Shown: positions 8,260-20,789, numbered from the stretch's first letter. The stretch: DNA of 64,000 bases from Mycobacterium sp. SVM_VP21 (GCA_024758765.1 CP101406.1:1922001-1986000); one strand, 5' to 3'. Notes: generated by a model from the sequence alone, not told the origin. Translations and numbers: made by a program.

Positions 8260-10653
8260 ATGCAGCAAACACTTCGTCCGTACGTCACCACCGGCCTGGC
8301 CGTTGTCGGTGTGGGTCTCGTCGCGGTTCCCCCCGTCACATCCCACCTGCCGCAGCTGCAACGCGAGCTCGCGGTCATCGAACAGCGGGCCATTGCGCTG
8401 ACCTCGGGGGGTGACTTCTTCTCGCCCTACACCGATCTGTTCAACCACACCGTCGCCAACCTGCAGGCGCTGAACCAGAACTCCGTCGATATGTGGGGTC
8501 TGCTGGAGTACATCGTCACGCACCCGCAGCAGGCGCTGGCTGGCATCCCGGACGTCGTCAACATCTTCACCAACGCGATGCCCACCATCAGCGCGGAACT
8601 GATGCCGTTCCCGGCCGACATCAGCATTCAGTTGCCGTTGTGGCTGAACTCGCTGCTCGCCGGAATCGGCCCGTGGGTGACGATGTTCAACGCGCTGGGC
8701 GACGTCATCCGCGACATCTTCAACTTCAGCGACCCGATGGGTGCGCTCTCCGCCCTGATCGGTGCGCCGGCGACCCTGCTCGACGCGTTCCTCAACGGCA
8801 CCGCGAGCTTCAGCATCGGCGACATCAACATCCCGCTGTTCAACGGTTTCCTGACCACCGGGCAACCTATTGATGCCAACTTCACCATCGGCGGCCTCGT
8901 CGATCAGTCCGGCTACGGCGACACCACCATCACCGGCCTGCTCAGCCAGCTCGGCGTCGGCGATATCCCGCTGGACACCCTGATCATCGAACTCCTCGAC
9001 CAGGTCGGTTATGGCCACATGACGCCGGTCGACCTGCTGAACGAGTTCGGGATCGGCACCCAGTCGCTGTCCGAACTGCTGATCGGCGTGTTCAACGAGG
9101 CCGGCATCGGCAACCCCACGATCGCCCAGCTGCTGACCGACCTCGGCGGCATCAGCCCGGACGACTCGATCGCGAGTCTGCTGATCGCCCTGCTCAACTC
9201 CCCGGAAGTCGGCATCGGCAACCCCACGCTGTCGGAGTTCATCCTGAGCCTCGTCGGTGGCGATGACCAGACCGTCGGTGGCTTGATCAAGGACCTGCTC
9301 GGTGCCACAGGCACCGAATCCCTCGCCAGCCTGGTGGACCCGAGTTGGACCGTCGGCGGGCTCATCACCGACACGTTGGGCAATCCTGCGCTGACCGATC
9401 TGTTCGCCGAGCTGGGTCTGGGCGATGTCACGATCGGCGCCGGGGTCAGCCTCCTGCTCGGCGAGACCGGCAACGAAACCCTGCTGGACCTGCTCAACAA
9501 CGGCTTCCTGGGACCGGACATCACCGGCAACACCGGGATTTTCGAGCTAATCGGGTCGATGTTCCCGCCGGGCACCACATTCTCCGACTTCATGGGCGAA
9601 CTCGGGGACTCGACCCTGGGCGAGTTGTTGGCTGGGATGCCGGTCGGGGAGAACACACTCGGCATCGATCCGACCACCCCAATGACCGACATCAAGTTCA
9701 CCGAGCTGATGACGATCGCCGGTATCGGCGACACCCCGCTGGCAGAGCTCTCCCCAGAGAACGCCAGCCTGATTGAGAAGATCGGCAACCCGACGCTCAA
9801 CGCCTTGTTGGGCACCAACACCGTCGGGCAGACCCTGTCGAACTTGAACCTCTACAACGTCACGGTGGCGGAGCTGGTCCAATCGATGGGCCTGTCCAAC
9901 TACCAACTGGAGACCCTGTTCGACGGCTTGGGCAACCTGAGCGGCAATGTCACCCTGGAGGAGTTCCTCACCGACATTGGCTTCAACCCGACCCTGAACG
10001 ACCTCCTGACCAGCGCCCTCGACGGGCTGGGGCTGGGCAACACCACGGTGCTGTCCCTCTTCGAGGACTGGGGGATGGGCAGTGTCAGTCTGCAGAACCT
10101 GATCGACGCGCTCGGCCTGGACAACCTCAACATCCAGACGATGTTCAACAACCTCGGCTTTAACAACATCGACCTCGACAGCTTCATCGACCGACTCGGG
10201 TTGAGCGGCATCTCGCTGGCCAGCATCCTCAGCGGTCTGGGCTTTGACACCCGGACCCTCGATGAGGTCATCGAAAGTCTGTTGGGCGGGGTGTCGATCG
10301 GCAGCGTGCTGGACGGGCTGGGCCTCGACGAGGTCCACCTGGACAGCTTCATCACCGACGTGATGACCAGCGTTCTGGGCGACCCGACCCTGGGCACCTT
10401 CCTCGGTTGGCTGGGGCTGGACAGCAACGATCTGGACACCATCGTCGCCAACCTCGGCCTCGGCGGCGTGACGATCAACTCGCTGCTCACCGACCTCGGC
10501 TTCGGCACTTTGGACATCAACGGGCTGATCGACGGCTTGGGCCTGTCCGACCTGGGCGTGCTCGGTATCAACGGCGACTTCTTCGGGGTGGCCTCCGAGT
10601 GGCTGAACGATATTCCGAACCAGATCGCCGCGGCGTTGGGCTTTACCGGCTGA
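8260..10653 (+). CDS. GjpA-porin-like N-terminus fused to long repeats, paralogue 2
   Basis: This 797-aa paralogue of the preceding gene starts at ATG 8260. GGGAGGG at 8249-8255 precedes it, and the Met-Gln-Gln-Thr-Leu-Arg-Pro-Tyr start matches the family. The longer frame beginning at 8146 lies inside the upstream gene and is rejected. After a signal-like N-terminus and a domain to about residue 210, it carries degenerate repeats of the type LLxxLGLGxxTLxxLI up to the C-terminus. The C-terminus ends with WLNDIPNQIAAALGF, matching the paralogue's WL...NQIAAVLG end. Repeats are less regular than in paralogue 1. The gene is 81 bp upstream of the first giant PGRS gene on the same strand, so co-transcription is likely. 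Role unknown; an envelope location is inferred. Confidence 0.75.
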   Translation: MQQTLRPYVTTGLAVVGVGLVAVPPVTSHLPQLQRELAVIEQRAIALTSGGDFFSPYTDLFNHTVANLQALNQNSVDMWGLLEYIVTHPQQALAGIPDVVNIFTNAMPTISAELMPFPADISIQLPLWLNSLLAGIGPWVTMFNALGDVIRDIFNFSDPMGALSALIGAPATLLDAFLNGTASFSIGDINIPLFNGFLTTGQPIDANFTIGGLVDQSGYGDTTITGLLSQLGVGDIPLDTLIIELLDQVGYGHMTPVDLLNEFGIGTQSLSELLIGVFNEAGIGNPTIAQLLTDLGGISPDDSIASLLIALLNSPEVGIGNPTLSEFILSLVGGDDQTVGGLIKDLLGATGTESLASLVDPSWTVGGLITDTLGNPALTDLFAELGLGDVTIGAGVSLLLGETGNETLLDLLNNGFLGPDITGNTGIFELIGSMFPPGTTFSDFMGELGDSTLGELLAGMPVGENTLGIDPTTPMTDIKFTELMTIAGIGDTPLAELSPENASLIEKIGNPTLNALLGTNTVGQTLSNLNLYNVTVAELVQSMGLSNYQLETLFDGLGNLSGNVTLEEFLTDIGFNPTLNDLLTSALDGLGLGNTTVLSLFEDWGMGSVSLQNLIDALGLDNLNIQTMFNNLGFNNIDLDSFIDRLGLSGISLASILSGLGFDTRTLDEVIESLLGGVSIGSVLDGLGLDEVHLDSFITDVMTSVLGDPTLGTFLGWLGLDSNDLDTIVANLGLGGVTINSLLTDLGFGTLDINGLIDGLGLSDLGVLGINGDFFGVASEWLNDIPNQIAAALGFTG

Positions 10654-10734
10654 GCCTGACCGGGCAAGCCGATCCAGAACTAAACGACAGACAGAGCTAG
10701 CACAACTGTGGGCCACACAGATAGGAAATCCCAA

Positions 10735-13700
10735 ATGGCAGTAGGGCGTAACACTTCGGGCAACGGTCGTTCACGTCGGCTGGGCCGGCCTAGCCGTCGA
10801 CTGCTGGGGGCCAGTAGTGCGGTTGGGGCGTTTTTGGCGTTTGGGATGGCGCCGTTGTCGGCGGCTCCGGTTGCGCATGCTGATGAGCTGGATTGGGTTG
10901 TTGATCTGGTTGGTGCGGATTTGGCTGGGGCGCTTGGGGATTTGGGTCAGGCGTCGTCGTGGGAGACGTTGTTTGATCAGGCTTCGTGGGAGCCGTTGCT
11001 GTCGAATGTGGGTTTGTCGTTTGATGCGTCGTTGGCGGGTGTGCCGGGGTCGGCTGCTGCTGATGATTGGTTTGGGTCGTTGTTCTATGACCCGTGGCAT
11101 GACTTGGGTCAGGCGTGGATCAATAGTTCGTTTGGGTCTGCGGTTAATGACGTCATCAATATTTTCGGGTTCGGTCAGATTCTGATCGGTAATGGTGCCG
11201 ACGGTATTGATGGTGGTACGGCGGCGCAGGCTGCTGGTGGTGCTGGTGGTTTGTGGTTCGGTGATGGTGGTGCTGGTGGTACGGCTGCTGATGGCACTGG
11301 TGGTGTTGGTGGTTCGGCGGGCATGTTCGGCGATGGTGGCGCCGGTGGTGCGGGTCTTGATGGTGGTGACGGTGGCGCCGGTGGTAACGGTGGCTGGTGG
11401 ATGGGTATCGGCGGTGATGGTGGTGCTGCGGGTGCTGGTATCGCTGGTGGTGCCGGTGGTGTTGGTGGTGCCGGTGGTGATGGCATTGGTTTGGCGTTCG
11501 GTTCGGGCGGTAATGGTGGTCTCGGTGGCGATGGTGCGGTGGGTGCTGCGGGGGCGGTTGTTGGTGCTGGGCTGAATGGTCTTGCCGGTGCCAATGGTGG
11601 TGCTGGTGGTAATGGTGGTGCTGGTGGTAAGGGTTCGTGGCTGATCGGTTCCGGTGGTTCCGGTGGTGCTGGTGGTCAGGGTGCCAACGGTGGTGCTGGT
11701 AGCGATGGTGGTGATGGCATCGACGCCACCACCGCGGGCGCCGCCGGTGGCGCGGCCGGCAACGGTGGCAACGGTGGCACTGGTGGTGCCGCCGGTCATG
11801 GTGGTGTGGCTGGTTCTGGCGGTCTGTTGGGCTCGTCGGGTGTCGCCGGTATTGGTGGCGCTGCCGGTGATGGTGGTAACGCCGGTGTTGGTGGTAACGG
11901 TGGCGACGGCGCCAACGGCGACTCGACGTATGTCGATGGTGGTGCCGGTGGCCGTGGTGGTGACGCGGGTGTGGCCGGTGCCGGTGGTGCGGCGGCGCCT
12001 GGCGGCACTGCGGGTGCTGCGGGTGCGGCGGCGACCGGTGGTGGTAACGGTGGCCGTGGTGGTGACGGTGCCGACGCCACGATCGCCGGCACGGCCGGTG
12101 GTGCCGGCGGCCGCGGTGGTGACGCGGGCTCGCTGGGCAATGGTGGCGCCGGTGGTGTCGGTGGTGACGGCGCGACCGGCCTGGCCGGCCACACCGATGC
12201 CAACGGTGATGGCACGACGGGCCTGTCCGGTGGCGCCGGTGGTGTCGGTGGCGCCGGCGGTGAGGGCGGTTCGCAAGCCGGTAATGGTGGTGTCGGTGGT
12301 GCCGGTGGCCGTGGTGGCACCGGTGGCATCGGTGGTGCCGGCAAGGATGGCACCGCGGGTGTGAATGCGGCTGCCGGTAGCGGCGCCAACGGTGGCGACG
12401 GCGGTGACGCCTCCAACACCGGCGGTGTCGGTGGTGTCGGTGGTGTGGGTGGCGATGGTGGCGCGGGTGGTTCCTCGGCGCACGGCACCGCGGGTGCCCA
12501 CGGTGTCGGTGGTATCGGTGGCGACGGCGGCGTCGGTGGCGGTGCCGGTAACGGTGGTGTCGGTGGTACCGGTGCTGGTGGTGGCACCGGGGCCGCGGCC
12601 GGTGCCGGTGGTAAGGGCGGTAACGCAGCTGACGCCGTTGCCGGTCTCGGTGGCGCGGGTGGTGCCGGCGGCTCCAGTGGCGGCTCTACCCAGGCGGCCT
12701 CGGGCGCTGCGGGTGCCGCGGGCGCCGAAGGTAACGGTGGCGCTGGCGGCGCCGGTGGCGCAGGCGAGATCCTTGGCGACGGCACGGTACAGGCCGGTGG
12801 CCAGGGCGGTAACGGTGGCGACGCCGGTACCGATGGTGACGGTGGTGCCGGCGGTGCCGGTGGCCGGGGCGCGACCGGCGAGAACGGCGTCACCGATAGC
12901 AATGGCAACGGCACTGCGGGTGGCACGGGTGGTGCCGGCGGTGCGGGCGGCACCGGTGGTGCCGGCGGTACCAACTCGGGCACGGGCGGCGTGGGTGGCG
13001 CCGGCGGCACCGGCGGCACCGGCGGCAACGGTGGCGCGGCCGATGACGCCACGGTGGCCGGCAACGCGGGTGGCAATGGCGGTAGCGCCGGCGCCGGCGG
13101 TATCGGTGGTGCTGGTGGTGCCGGTGGTACCTCGGCTATCGGCATCGGTGGTGCCGGTGGCGCCGCGGGTAACGGTGGCGCCGCCGGCCAGGCTGCGGCT
13201 GGCGGTAAGGGCCTGGGCGGCGGCGGTGCCGATGCGGCCGGCGCGGGCGGCCAGGGCGGTGACGGTGCAGTCGGCGGTGCGGCCGGCGCAGCCGGTACCG
13301 GGACTGACGGCGGCGCTGCCGGTAGTGCCGGAAATGTCGGAGCGGGAAGCAATGGCGGCGCCGGTGGCTCCGGCGCTGATGGCAGTGGTGTGGCCAGCGA
13401 CGGCGTGACCGGTCAGGCCGGTGGCGCGGGCGGCCAGGGCGGCAACGCAGCTACCGACGGCGACGGCGGCGTCGGTGGCGCGGGTGGCAAGGGCGCTGAC
13501 GGTACGAACGGGATCACCGACTTCAGCGGTAGTGGTACCGCCGGTGCCAACGCGGGCGCCGGTGGCCAGGGTGGCGCCGGCGGTGCGGGCGGATCCAACT
13601 CCGGTGCCGGTGGTTCCGGTGGTACCGGTGGCCAGGGCGGTCGCGGCGGTAACGGCGGCGCGGCTGACAACGCGACGGTGGCCGGCGCCAATGGCGGCGA

Positions 13701-16700
13701 CGGCGGCAGTGCCGGTGCCGGCGGTGCGGGTGGTAACGGTGGCGCCGGTGGCGCTTCGGTCAATGGCACCGGTGGTGCGGGCGGCGACGCAGGTAACGGT
13801 GGCGCGGCCGGGTACGCCGCGGATGGTGCCAGCGGTCTTGGCGGTGGCGGCCTCGACGCAGCCGGTAACGGTGGCGCCGGTGGTGCCGGTGCCGACGGTG
13901 GTGCGGCAGGTGTCGGCGGTGCTGGTGGGGCCGGTGCCGGCCAGGGCGCCGACGGCGGCGCGGGACAGGCGGGCCTCAACACCGACGGTGCATCCGGTGG
14001 CAACGGCGGCGCGGGCAGCGGCCTGGCCAGTGACGGTCTGACCGGTCAGGCCGGTGGCGCCGGTGGCCAGGGCGGCAACGCCGCCACGAACGGCAACGGT
14101 GGAGCCGGTGGTGCGGGCGGCGCGGGCGCAGACGCAGCGAACGGCAGCACTGACGGGGCGGGCAACGGCACCACCGGTGGCGTCGGCGGCGCCGGCGGAT
14201 CGGGCGGTGTGGGCGGTGCCGGCGGTAGCAACTCGGGCAACGGTGGTGCCGGCGGAGCCGGCGGTGCCGGTGCTTCCGGTGGCGACGGTGGTGCGGCTAA
14301 CGACGCGACGGTGGCAGGTGCGGCCGGTGGTAACGGCGGTAGTGCCGGTGCCGGTGGCGCCGGTGGTGCCGGTGGCGCCGGTGGCGCCTCGGCCAATGGC
14401 ACCGGTGGAACCGGTGGCGACGCCGGAAACGGTGGCGCGGCCGGTGCGGCCGCGGCCGGTGGCAAGGGCCTCGGCGGCGGTGGCTTCGACAACGCCGGAA
14501 GCGGTGGCGCCGGTGGTAACGGCGCCGACGGCGGTGCGGCAGGCAACTTCGGAGCCGGCGGTGCCGGTGCACAGGCGGGCGCCGACGGTGCGGCCGGCGA
14601 GGCCGGCGGCAGCAGTGACGGCGCGGCCGGTGGTAACGGAGGCGACGGCAGTGGCCTGGCCAGCGACGGCCTCAGCGGCCAGGCCGGTGGTCACGGCGGC
14701 GCCGGTGGTAACGCGGCCGCAGTCGGAAACGGCGGCTCCGGTGGTATCGGCGGTCTCGGTGCCACCGTCGCCGGCAGCACCGACCCCAATGGCAATGGCA
14801 CCGCTGGTGCGGTCGGTGGCGTCGGCGGCAACGGTGGTACCGGTGGTGCTGGTGGCACCACGTCGGGCAATGGTGGCGCGGGCGGTAACGCCGGTAAGGG
14901 CGGCAACGGTGGTGCCGGTGGCGCCGGCGCGGACGCGACCGTGGCCGACACCGCTGGCGGCAACGGCGGTAACGCCGGCGCCGGCGGCCAGGGTGGTACC
15001 GGTGGTACCGGTGGTGTGGCCAACAACGGCACCGGTGGTGCCGGTGGCAATGCCGGCGACGGCGGTGACGCCGGTGTCGCCGGTGCCGGCGGTGTCGGCC
15101 TCGGTGGCGGCGGTGCTGCCAACGCGGGCGCGGGTGGTGCCGGTGGTGCCGGAGCCGACGGTGGGGTCGCCGGCGGTGCGGGCGTCGGCGGCAACGGCAC
15201 ACAGACCGGAGCCCAGGGCGAGGACGGCAACGGTGGTGCCGGCAGCGACGGTGGTGCCGGCGGCCAGGGCGGTGCCGGCACGGGCCTGATCGGCGGAACC
15301 AACACCGGCCAGGGCGGTGGCGCCGGCGGTACCGGTGGGGACGGCTCTTCGCTGGGTAACGGTGGTGCCGGCGGCAACGGTGGTGCCGGCGCGACGGTCA
15401 ACGGCAGCACCGACGTCAACGGCAACGGCACCAATGGGGCCGACGGCGGCGTCGGCGGCGTGGGTGGCACAGGTGGCGCGGGCGGCTCGGTCTCCGGCGA
15501 CGGTGGCGCGGGCGGCCGCGGCGGCGCCGCAGGCAACGGTGGCAACGGTGGCAACGGCGCGAACGGAACCGCCGGAACCAATGCCGGCGCGGGCAGTGGC
15601 GGTAACGGAACCGCTGGCGGCAACGCCGGCAACGGCGGCAACGGCGGCAACGGCGGCCAGGGCGGCGACGGTGGCGCGGGCGGTACCGCCACCAACGGTG
15701 CGGTGGGCGCCGACGGGCTTGGCGGCGTCGGCGGCAACGCAGGCGACGCGGGCAACGCCGGTAACGGCGGCCAGGGCGGCAATGGTGCCGGCGGAGGCGC
15801 CGGCACCAAGGCCGGAAGCGGTGGCGCTGGCGGCCAGGGCGGTGTCCGTGGCGAGGCCGGTGGCAATGCCGGCGAGGGCGGCTGGAACGCCGGCCACACC
15901 GAGCAGGCTGCCGAAGGTGGGGCGGGCGCCGCAGCCACCGGAGGCAACGGTGGGGCGGGCGGTAACGGCGGCGCCGGTGTGGTGCACGCCGACGGATCGC
16001 CACAGGCCGGCGGCGACGGCGGTCACGGTGGCGCGGCGGGCCCGGTCGGCACCGGTGGCGCGGGCGGTAACGGCGGAATCGGCTCCACCGGCACGGCCGG
16101 CGTCGACGGCCTCGTCGACGGCGCCGGCAACGGCGGCAGCGGCACCAACGGTGGCTACGGCGGCGAGGGCGGCAAGGGCGGTAACGGCGGCGCCGGCGGC
16201 AGCGAGTCCGGCGACGCCGGTGCCGGTGGTGCCGGCGGCGCCGGCGGCGCGGGCGGTCGCGGTGGTTCCGGCGCGAACGGCGCCAACGCCACTAACGCCG
16301 CATTCGGCAGCGGCGCTTCCGGCGCCAACGGTGGCTACGGCGGTGACGGCGGCAGCGGCGGCTACGGCGGCCAGGGTGGCCAGGGCGGTATCGGTGGCAC
16401 GGCCACGGCAGGCAACGACGGAGCGGCCGGCGCCGGTGGCGTCGGTGGTCAGGGCGGCGCCGCAGGCAACGCGGGTAACGGCGGTACCGGTGCCAACGGT
16501 GCCGGTGGCGGAACGAACGCCGTTGCCGGGCACGGCGGAAACGGTGGCGACGGCGGCGACCGCGGCGCGATCGGCCTCGGCGGCAAGGGCGGCCTGAGCG
16601 GCGACGGCCAGCAAGCCGTCAACGGCGGCAACGGCGGCGCGGGCACTGGCGGCAACGGCGGTGCCGGTGGCCGCGGCGGCAACGGCGCGATCCTGGCCAA

Positions 16701-19700
16701 CGGCAGCCCCCAGAGCGGCGGCTACGGCGGTCTCGGCGGTGACGCCGGAACCTACGGCAACGGCGGCGCCGGTGGCGCCGGTGGTGTCGGCAGCATCGGT
16801 GGCAACGGTGCCAGTGGCACGGCCAACTCCGTCGATGGTGTCAGCGGTCAGTCCGGTGGCTCCGGCGGTGACGGTGGCGCGGGCGGCAAGGGCGGCTCCA
16901 TCGCCGGTAATGGTGGTGCCGGTGGCGGCGCCGGGGCCGCGGGTAACGGTGGCAACGGTGGCAACGGATTCCAGGGCAAGGCCGGCCTTGACGCGGTCGC
17001 CAACACCGGCGGCGCCGGCAGCAACGGCGGTAACGGCGGTAACGGTGGCAACGGCGGTAACGGCGGTAACGGCGGCAGCGGCGGTGTCGGTGGTACCGCC
17101 ACCAACGGCACGGCTGGCAGCAACGGTCTGGGCACGGTCGGCGGCAACGCCGGCAACGCCGGAACCGGCGCGGACGGTGGCCGCGGCGGCAATGGTGCCA
17201 GCGGTGGCGTCAACAGCATCGCTGGATCCGGAGGAAACGGCGGCGCGGGTGGCAACGTCGGCACGGCCGGCATCGGTGGCACCGGTGGTTTCAACGGTGA
17301 CGGCACGCAGCGGGCCGACGGTACCGACGGTCTGGCAGCCGCGCACGGCGGTAACGGCGGTAACGGCGGTAACGGTGCCAATGCGCAAGGCACGGGTCAG
17401 GCCGGCGGTAAGGCCGGCAACGGTGGCGACGGCGGCAACATCGGTAACGGCGGTAACGGCGGTAACGGCGGTAACGGGACCACCGGCGTGGCCGGAATCA
17501 CCGGTGGCGACGGCAACGGAACCAACGGCACGTCCGGTACCGCCGGCGCCGCGGGCGGTAACGGTGGCAACGGCGGCTCCATCTCCGGTAACGCCGGTAA
17601 CGGCGGCAGTGGCGGTAACGGCGGCAGTGGCGGTAACGGCGGCAACGGCGCCCTCGGCAGCAACGGTGCGGCCGGCGGCAGCGGTGGTGACGGCGGCAAC
17701 GCTGCCGCCGGTGCGGCCGGTGGTAAGGGCGGCAGCGCCGTCAACGGCACCGCAGGCAACGGCGGCAGCGGTGGAAACGCCGGAAACGCGGGTAACGGCG
17801 GCACTGGTGCCAACGGCTCGGGCGGCGGCACCAACGCCGTGGCCGGCGCGGGCGGCAACGGCGGACACGGTGGCGACCGCGCCGCAGCTGGTGCAGGCGG
17901 TGCCGGTGGAACCGGTACCGGCGGCCCGGGGACGAACGGCATTGACGGCGGACTCGGCATCGGTGGTAACGGCGGTAACGCCGGTAACGGTGGTGTCGGC
18001 CAGGTACTCGCGGACGGCTCTTCGCAGACCGGTGGTAATGGCGGCATAGGTGGCGCGGCCGGAACGATCGGCAACGGCGGCGCCGGCGGTAACGGCGGCA
18101 ACGGCGCGATCGGTGCCAACGGAATCATCGACGGCAATGGCAATGGCACCAACGGTGTCGACGGCGGTATGGGCGGCAACGGTGGCGTGGGTGGCGCCGG
18201 CGGCAGCATCTCCGGTAACGGCGGCGCCGGCGGTCGCGGCGGAACGGGTGGTACCGGCGGAATCGGTGGCGTCGCCCAAGGAACCGACGGCCAGAACGCC
18301 GCCGCCGGCAGTGGTGCCGACGGCGGAAACGGCGGCAACGCGGGTGTCAGCGGTAACGGCGGTGCCGGCGGTCACGGTGGTGCGGGTGCCCTCGGTGGCG
18401 CCGTCACCAACGGAATCCAAGGCAGCACAGGTGCCGGTGGCATCGGCGGTAACGGCGGCGCCGGCGGTGACGCCGGACGTGGCGGCAACGGCGGGGCCGG
18501 AGCCGGCGGCGGTACCGACCACATCGCCGGTGACGGTGGTAGCGGCGGCGACGGTGGTTACGCCGGCTACGGCGGTGCAGCCGGGAATGGTGGCATCGGC
18601 GGCGACAACACGATCGCGGCCGACGGCAAGGCTGGCGCCGACGGCAACATGACCACCGGCAACGGCGGCAACGGCGGTAAGGGCGGCGCCGGTGTGATGC
18701 TCGGCGACGGCGTCGCACAGTCCGGTGGCAACGGCGGCGGCGGTGGCGTGGGTGTCGGCGTCGGTAACGGTGGCAACGGTGGGGCCGGCGGTGCGGGCGC
18801 GACCGGCAGTAACGGCATCACTGAGGCATCCGGTGACGGCACCAATGGTGTCGCCGGCGGCAACGGTGGCCACGGTGGTAGTGGCGGCGCGGGTGGCAGC
18901 CAGGGCGGTAACGGTGGCAAGGGCGGTGTTGGCGGCGCGGCCGGTTCGGGTGGCAATGGCGGCGACGCCGCGGACGGCACGGCTGGCGTCAATGCGACAG
19001 CGGGCACTGGCGGCAACGGCACCAACGGTGGCGACGCCACCGGCACGGCCGGCAACGGTGCCGCTGGCGGCATCGGCGGCGACGGTGGCGCCGGCGGCAG
19101 CTCCGCGTACGGCACGGCCGGCGCGGACGGCGTCGGCGGCAAGGGCGGCAACGGTGGTAACGCCGGTAACGCCGGTAACGGTGGTCGCGGCGGCAATGGC
19201 GCCGGCGGCGGCACCAACGCGGTGGCCGGGTTCGGCGGTACGGGCGGCAACAGCTCCAGCACGGCAGGCAGTGCTGGCGCAGCCGGGGACGGCGGCTGGA
19301 ACGCCAATCACTCAGCGCAGGCAGCCGGTGGGACGGCCGGAGGAACTGGTAGCACCGGAAACGGTGGCGCTGGCGGCAACGGCGGTACGGGTGTGCAACT
19401 GGCCGATGGCACCGGCCAAAGCGGCGGGGCCGGTGGTGCCGGCGGCGACGCCGCGCTCAACGGCAACGGTGGCGCAGGAGGCCAAGGCGGGAACGGCGCC
19501 TTGGGCGCCGCCGGGACGAACGGGGGCATCGGCGCCCAAGCTGGTAACCCCGGCGGCACCGGTGGCATTGGCACCGACGGTAAAGCCGGTGGAGCCGGTG
19601 GCGCCGGCGGCGCTGGTGGCGCCAGCGGCACCGAGTCCGGCGACAGCGGTAAGGGTGGTGCCGGCGGTAACGGTGCCGACGGGGGCAAGGGCGGTAACGG

Positions 19701-20133
19701 CGGTACCGGCGGTAAAGCAACCAATAAGGACCCCGGTGGTACCGGTGGCGTTGGCGGTGCCGGTGGTAACGGCGGCAACGGCGGTGCGGCCGGCCAAGGC
19801 GGCGACGGCGGCGCCCTCCGCAACGGTGGCGGTACGGCCGGCGCTGACGGCTCCGATGGCTCTGTCGGCAAGGGTGGCGATGGCGGCGCCGGCGGCCAGG
19901 GCGGCGCCGGTGGCGATGGGAAGTCAAACAACATCCTGGGGAAGGGTGGCTTCTCCGGCGGGACGGGCGGCAAGGGCGGTCAGGGTGGTCATGGCGGCAT
20001 GAGCGGGGCCGGCCAAGCCGGCCAGGCCGGCGGCGCCGGGTCAAACGGCAGTGGCGGCAGCAAGAACGACGGCGCGGCCGGTGCCGGTGCCGGCGGTGCC
20101 GGCGGTGGTGGCGGAAAGGGTGGCGGATCATGA
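10735..20133 (+). CDS. Giant PGRS repeat protein without PE domain (PGRS-1)
   Basis: This protein of about 3132 aa has an Arg-rich n-region, a hydrophobic [15 protein letters not shown] core and a likely signal-peptidase site after AHA. A short domain (to about residue 150) contains WINSSFG and LIGNGADG. The rest is GGA/GGX repeats. LIGNGADG resembles the linker that follows the PE domain in PE_PGRS proteins, but there is no PE domain. The start at 10735 is chosen because its leader aligns with that of PGRS-2; the upstream GTG 10708 has no such support. The repeats have a higher-order unit of about 630-700 bp, marked by recurring 'DGxxQxGG' or 'SDGxxGQAGG' boxes. Codon use in the first 1 kb (many GGT, TTG, GAT) differs from the C-rich remainder. 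Likely surface or secreted; function unknown. Confidence 0.85.
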   Translation: MAVGRNTSGNGRSRRLGRPSRRLLGASSAVGAFLAFGMAPLSAAPVAHADELDWVVDLVGADLAGALGDLGQASSWETLFDQASWEPLLSNVGLSFDASLAGVPGSAAADDWFGSLFYDPWHDLGQAWINSSFGSAVNDVINIFGFGQILIGNGADGIDGGTAAQAAGGAGGLWFGDGGAGGTAADGTGGVGGSAGMFGDGGAGGAGLDGGDGGAGGNGGWWMGIGGDGGAAGAGIAGGAGGVGGAGGDGIGLAFGSGGNGGLGGDGAVGAAGAVVGAGLNGLAGANGGAGGNGGAGGKGSWLIGSGGSGGAGGQGANGGAGSDGGDGIDATTAGAAGGAAGNGGNGGTGGAAGHGGVAGSGGLLGSSGVAGIGGAAGDGGNAGVGGNGGDGANGDSTYVDGGAGGRGGDAGVAGAGGAAAPGGTAGAAGAAATGGGNGGRGGDGADATIAGTAGGAGGRGGDAGSLGNGGAGGVGGDGATGLAGHTDANGDGTTGLSGGAGGVGGAGGEGGSQAGNGGVGGAGGRGGTGGIGGAGKDGTAGVNAAAGSGANGGDGGDASNTGGVGGVGGVGGDGGAGGSSAHGTAGAHGVGGIGGDGGVGGGAGNGGVGGTGAGGGTGAAAGAGGKGGNAADAVAGLGGAGGAGGSSGGSTQAASGAAGAAGAEGNGGAGGAGGAGEILGDGTVQAGGQGGNGGDAGTDGDGGAGGAGGRGATGENGVTDSNGNGTAGGTGGAGGAGGTGGAGGTNSGTGGVGGAGGTGGTGGNGGAADDATVAGNAGGNGGSAGAGGIGGAGGAGGTSAIGIGGAGGAAGNGGAAGQAAAGGKGLGGGGADAAGAGGQGGDGAVGGAAGAAGTGTDGGAAGSAGNVGAGSNGGAGGSGADGSGVASDGVTGQAGGAGGQGGNAATDGDGGVGGAGGKGADGTNGITDFSGSGTAGANAGAGGQGGAGGAGGSNSGAGGSGGTGGQGGRGGNGGAADNATVAGANGGDGGSAGAGGAGGNGGAGGASVNGTGGAGGDAGNGGAAGYAADGASGLGGGGLDAAGNGGAGGAGADGGAAGVGGAGGAGAGQGADGGAGQAGLNTDGASGGNGGAGSGLASDGLTGQAGGAGGQGGNAATNGNGGAGGAGGAGADAANGSTDGAGNGTTGGVGGAGGSGGVGGAGGSNSGNGGAGGAGGAGASGGDGGAANDATVAGAAGGNGGSAGAGGAGGAGGAGGASANGTGGTGGDAGNGGAAGAAAAGGKGLGGGGFDNAGSGGAGGNGADGGAAGNFGAGGAGAQAGADGAAGEAGGSSDGAAGGNGGDGSGLASDGLSGQAGGHGGAGGNAAAVGNGGSGGIGGLGATVAGSTDPNGNGTAGAVGGVGGNGGTGGAGGTTSGNGGAGGNAGKGGNGGAGGAGADATVADTAGGNGGNAGAGGQGGTGGTGGVANNGTGGAGGNAGDGGDAGVAGAGGVGLGGGGAANAGAGGAGGAGADGGVAGGAGVGGNGTQTGAQGEDGNGGAGSDGGAGGQGGAGTGLIGGTNTGQGGGAGGTGGDGSSLGNGGAGGNGGAGATVNGSTDVNGNGTNGADGGVGGVGGTGGAGGSVSGDGGAGGRGGAAGNGGNGGNGANGTAGTNAGAGSGGNGTAGGNAGNGGNGGNGGQGGDGGAGGTATNGAVGADGLGGVGGNAGDAGNAGNGGQGGNGAGGGAGTKAGSGGAGGQGGVRGEAGGNAGEGGWNAGHTEQAAEGGAGAAATGGNGGAGGNGGAGVVHADGSPQAGGDGGHGGAAGPVGTGGAGGNGGIGSTGTAGVDGLVDGAGNGGSGTNGGYGGEGGKGGNGGAGGSESGDAGAGGAGGAGGAGGRGGSGANGANATNAAFGSGASGANGGYGGDGGSGGYGGQGGQGGIGGTATAGNDGAAGAGGVGGQGGAAGNAGNGGTGANGAGGGTNAVAGHGGNGGDGGDRGAIGLGGKGGLSGDGQQAVNGGNGGAGTGGNGGAGGRGGNGAILANGSPQSGGYGGLGGDAGTYGNGGAGGAGGVGSIGGNGASGTANSVDGVSGQSGGSGGDGGAGGKGGSIAGNGGAGGGAGAAGNGGNGGNGFQGKAGLDAVANTGGAGSNGGNGGNGGNGGNGGNGGSGGVGGTATNGTAGSNGLGTVGGNAGNAGTGADGGRGGNGASGGVNSIAGSGGNGGAGGNVGTAGIGGTGGFNGDGTQRADGTDGLAAAHGGNGGNGGNGANAQGTGQAGGKAGNGGDGGNIGNGGNGGNGGNGTTGVAGITGGDGNGTNGTSGTAGAAGGNGGNGGSISGNAGNGGSGGNGGSGGNGGNGALGSNGAAGGSGGDGGNAAAGAAGGKGGSAVNGTAGNGGSGGNAGNAGNGGTGANGSGGGTNAVAGAGGNGGHGGDRAAAGAGGAGGTGTGGPGTNGIDGGLGIGGNGGNAGNGGVGQVLADGSSQTGGNGGIGGAAGTIGNGGAGGNGGNGAIGANGIIDGNGNGTNGVDGGMGGNGGVGGAGGSISGNGGAGGRGGTGGTGGIGGVAQGTDGQNAAAGSGADGGNGGNAGVSGNGGAGGHGGAGALGGAVTNGIQGSTGAGGIGGNGGAGGDAGRGGNGGAGAGGGTDHIAGDGGSGGDGGYAGYGGAAGNGGIGGDNTIAADGKAGADGNMTTGNGGNGGKGGAGVMLGDGVAQSGGNGGGGGVGVGVGNGGNGGAGGAGATGSNGITEASGDGTNGVAGGNGGHGGSGGAGGSQGGNGGKGGVGGAAGSGGNGGDAADGTAGVNATAGTGGNGTNGGDATGTAGNGAAGGIGGDGGAGGSSAYGTAGADGVGGKGGNGGNAGNAGNGGRGGNGAGGGTNAVAGFGGTGGNSSSTAGSAGAAGDGGWNANHSAQAAGGTAGGTGSTGNGGAGGNGGTGVQLADGTGQSGGAGGAGGDAALNGNGGAGGQGGNGALGAAGTNGGIGAQAGNPGGTGGIGTDGKAGGAGGAGGAGGASGTESGDSGKGGAGGNGADGGKGGNGGTGGKATNKDPGGTGGVGGAGGNGGNGGAAGQGGDGGALRNGGGTAGADGSDGSVGKGGDGGAGGQGGAGGDGKSNNILGKGGFSGGTGGKGGQGGHGGMSGAGQAGQAGGAGSNGSGGSKNDGAAGAGAGGAGGGGGKGGGS

Positions 20134-20146
20134 TGATCCGCCACCC
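20118..20146. terminator. Perfect hairpin with the PGRS-1 stop codon as its loop
   Basis: The arms GGGTGGCGGATCA (20118-20130) and TGATCCGCCACCC (20134-20146) are perfect 13-bp complements, and the 3-nt loop is exactly the TGA stop codon of PGRS-1. There is no T-run. Placed between the convergent PGRS-1 and mbtK-like genes, it is a plausible bidirectional terminator or mRNA end stabiliser. Confidence 0.75.
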
Positions 20147-20159
20147 CGGGCGAGCGGTA

Positions 20160-20789
20160 CTAGGTGTCGTCGCGACGCGCCGGAACATCTTCGGGCGACC
20201 GCGGCCAGACGAACAGCGCAAGCCGGTAGTTCAGCGCCGGGATGTGGTGTTCACCGAGGAACACCCCGCCGAACTGTTCCCAGAATCGTCTGCCCTCGGT
20301 GTCCGGGTCGCTCCCGGTGTCGCCCAGCAGCCGTCGGCACTGGGGTTCTACGTTGAAGAGACCGGAGATGATGTTGGTGACCACAATCCGTCCGTGCCCT
20401 TTTCGCACCATCTCAGGATCGGCAATTGCACCGTGCATGCCCACGTCGTAGGGGTCGGCATCGTAGATGGTGGACATGTAGTCCTGTGCGGCACGGAACA
20501 ATTCGATGTATCCGAGCGGCTGGCCTTCCAGGCTGAAGACGTACGGACGCGAGTAGTTGCCTTCGAATTGGATGCTCAGGTGTCGGCGCCACTCGTCGGC
20601 GGGCCGGTCGTAATGCCACGTCCGAGCCAGGTGCGGGCGGTTCATCCACTCGGAAATCATCTCGGCATCGGCATCCGGATCTGCGAAGCGAAAACTGTAC
20701 GGCTCCGCGAATACCGGCAGCGGTGGCGCCGGAACCGCGCGGACCTCGTCAGGCACGTCAGCCAACTGTCGTGCCATGAGGGTACTCAT
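20160..20789 (-). CDS. mbtK: MbtK-like siderophore lysine N-acyltransferase (GNAT)
   Basis: This 209-aa GNAT of the IucB/MbtK family transfers, in known relatives, a long-chain acyl group to the N6 of (hydroxy)lysine during mycobactin assembly. Diagnostic segments resemble Rv1347c as remembered: EWMNRPHL at about 47-54, YIELFRAAQD near 94-103, YDADPYDVGMHGAIADP (residues 109-125, with candidate catalytic His119), EPQCRR near 148-153 and FLGEH. The length matches (210 aa in Rv1347c). The start ATG 20789 has only a weak CAGGTG upstream. The frame continues open far upstream through PGRS-2 antisense sequence, which is not coding. The gene is isolated between two PGRS genes, without mbtL/M/N neighbours and without a recognisable IdeR box upstream. 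The segment LLGDTGSDPDTEG, where the catalytic Asp should lie, is somewhat unusual. Confidence 0.8.
   Translation of the reverse strand: MSTLMARQLADVPDEVRAVPAPPLPVFAEPYSFRFADPDADAEMISEWMNRPHLARTWHYDRPADEWRRHLSIQFEGNYSRPYVFSLEGQPLGYIELFRAAQDYMSTIYDADPYDVGMHGAIADPEMVRKGHGRIVVTNIISGLFNVEPQCRRLLGDTGSDPDTEGRRFWEQFGGVFLGEHHIPALNYRLALFVWPRSPEDVPARRDDT

Noticed and set aside
10735..10900. PE domain at the N-terminus of PGRS-1
   Set aside because: No Pro-Glu motif or helical-pair pattern of about 110 aa; the start is a signal peptide.
10771..19311. 2846-codon open frame on the minus strand
   Set aside because: It is antisense to the GGX repeats of PGRS-1; poly-(Ala/Thr/Val/Gly) translation is a composition artefact, with no RBS, domain or signal.
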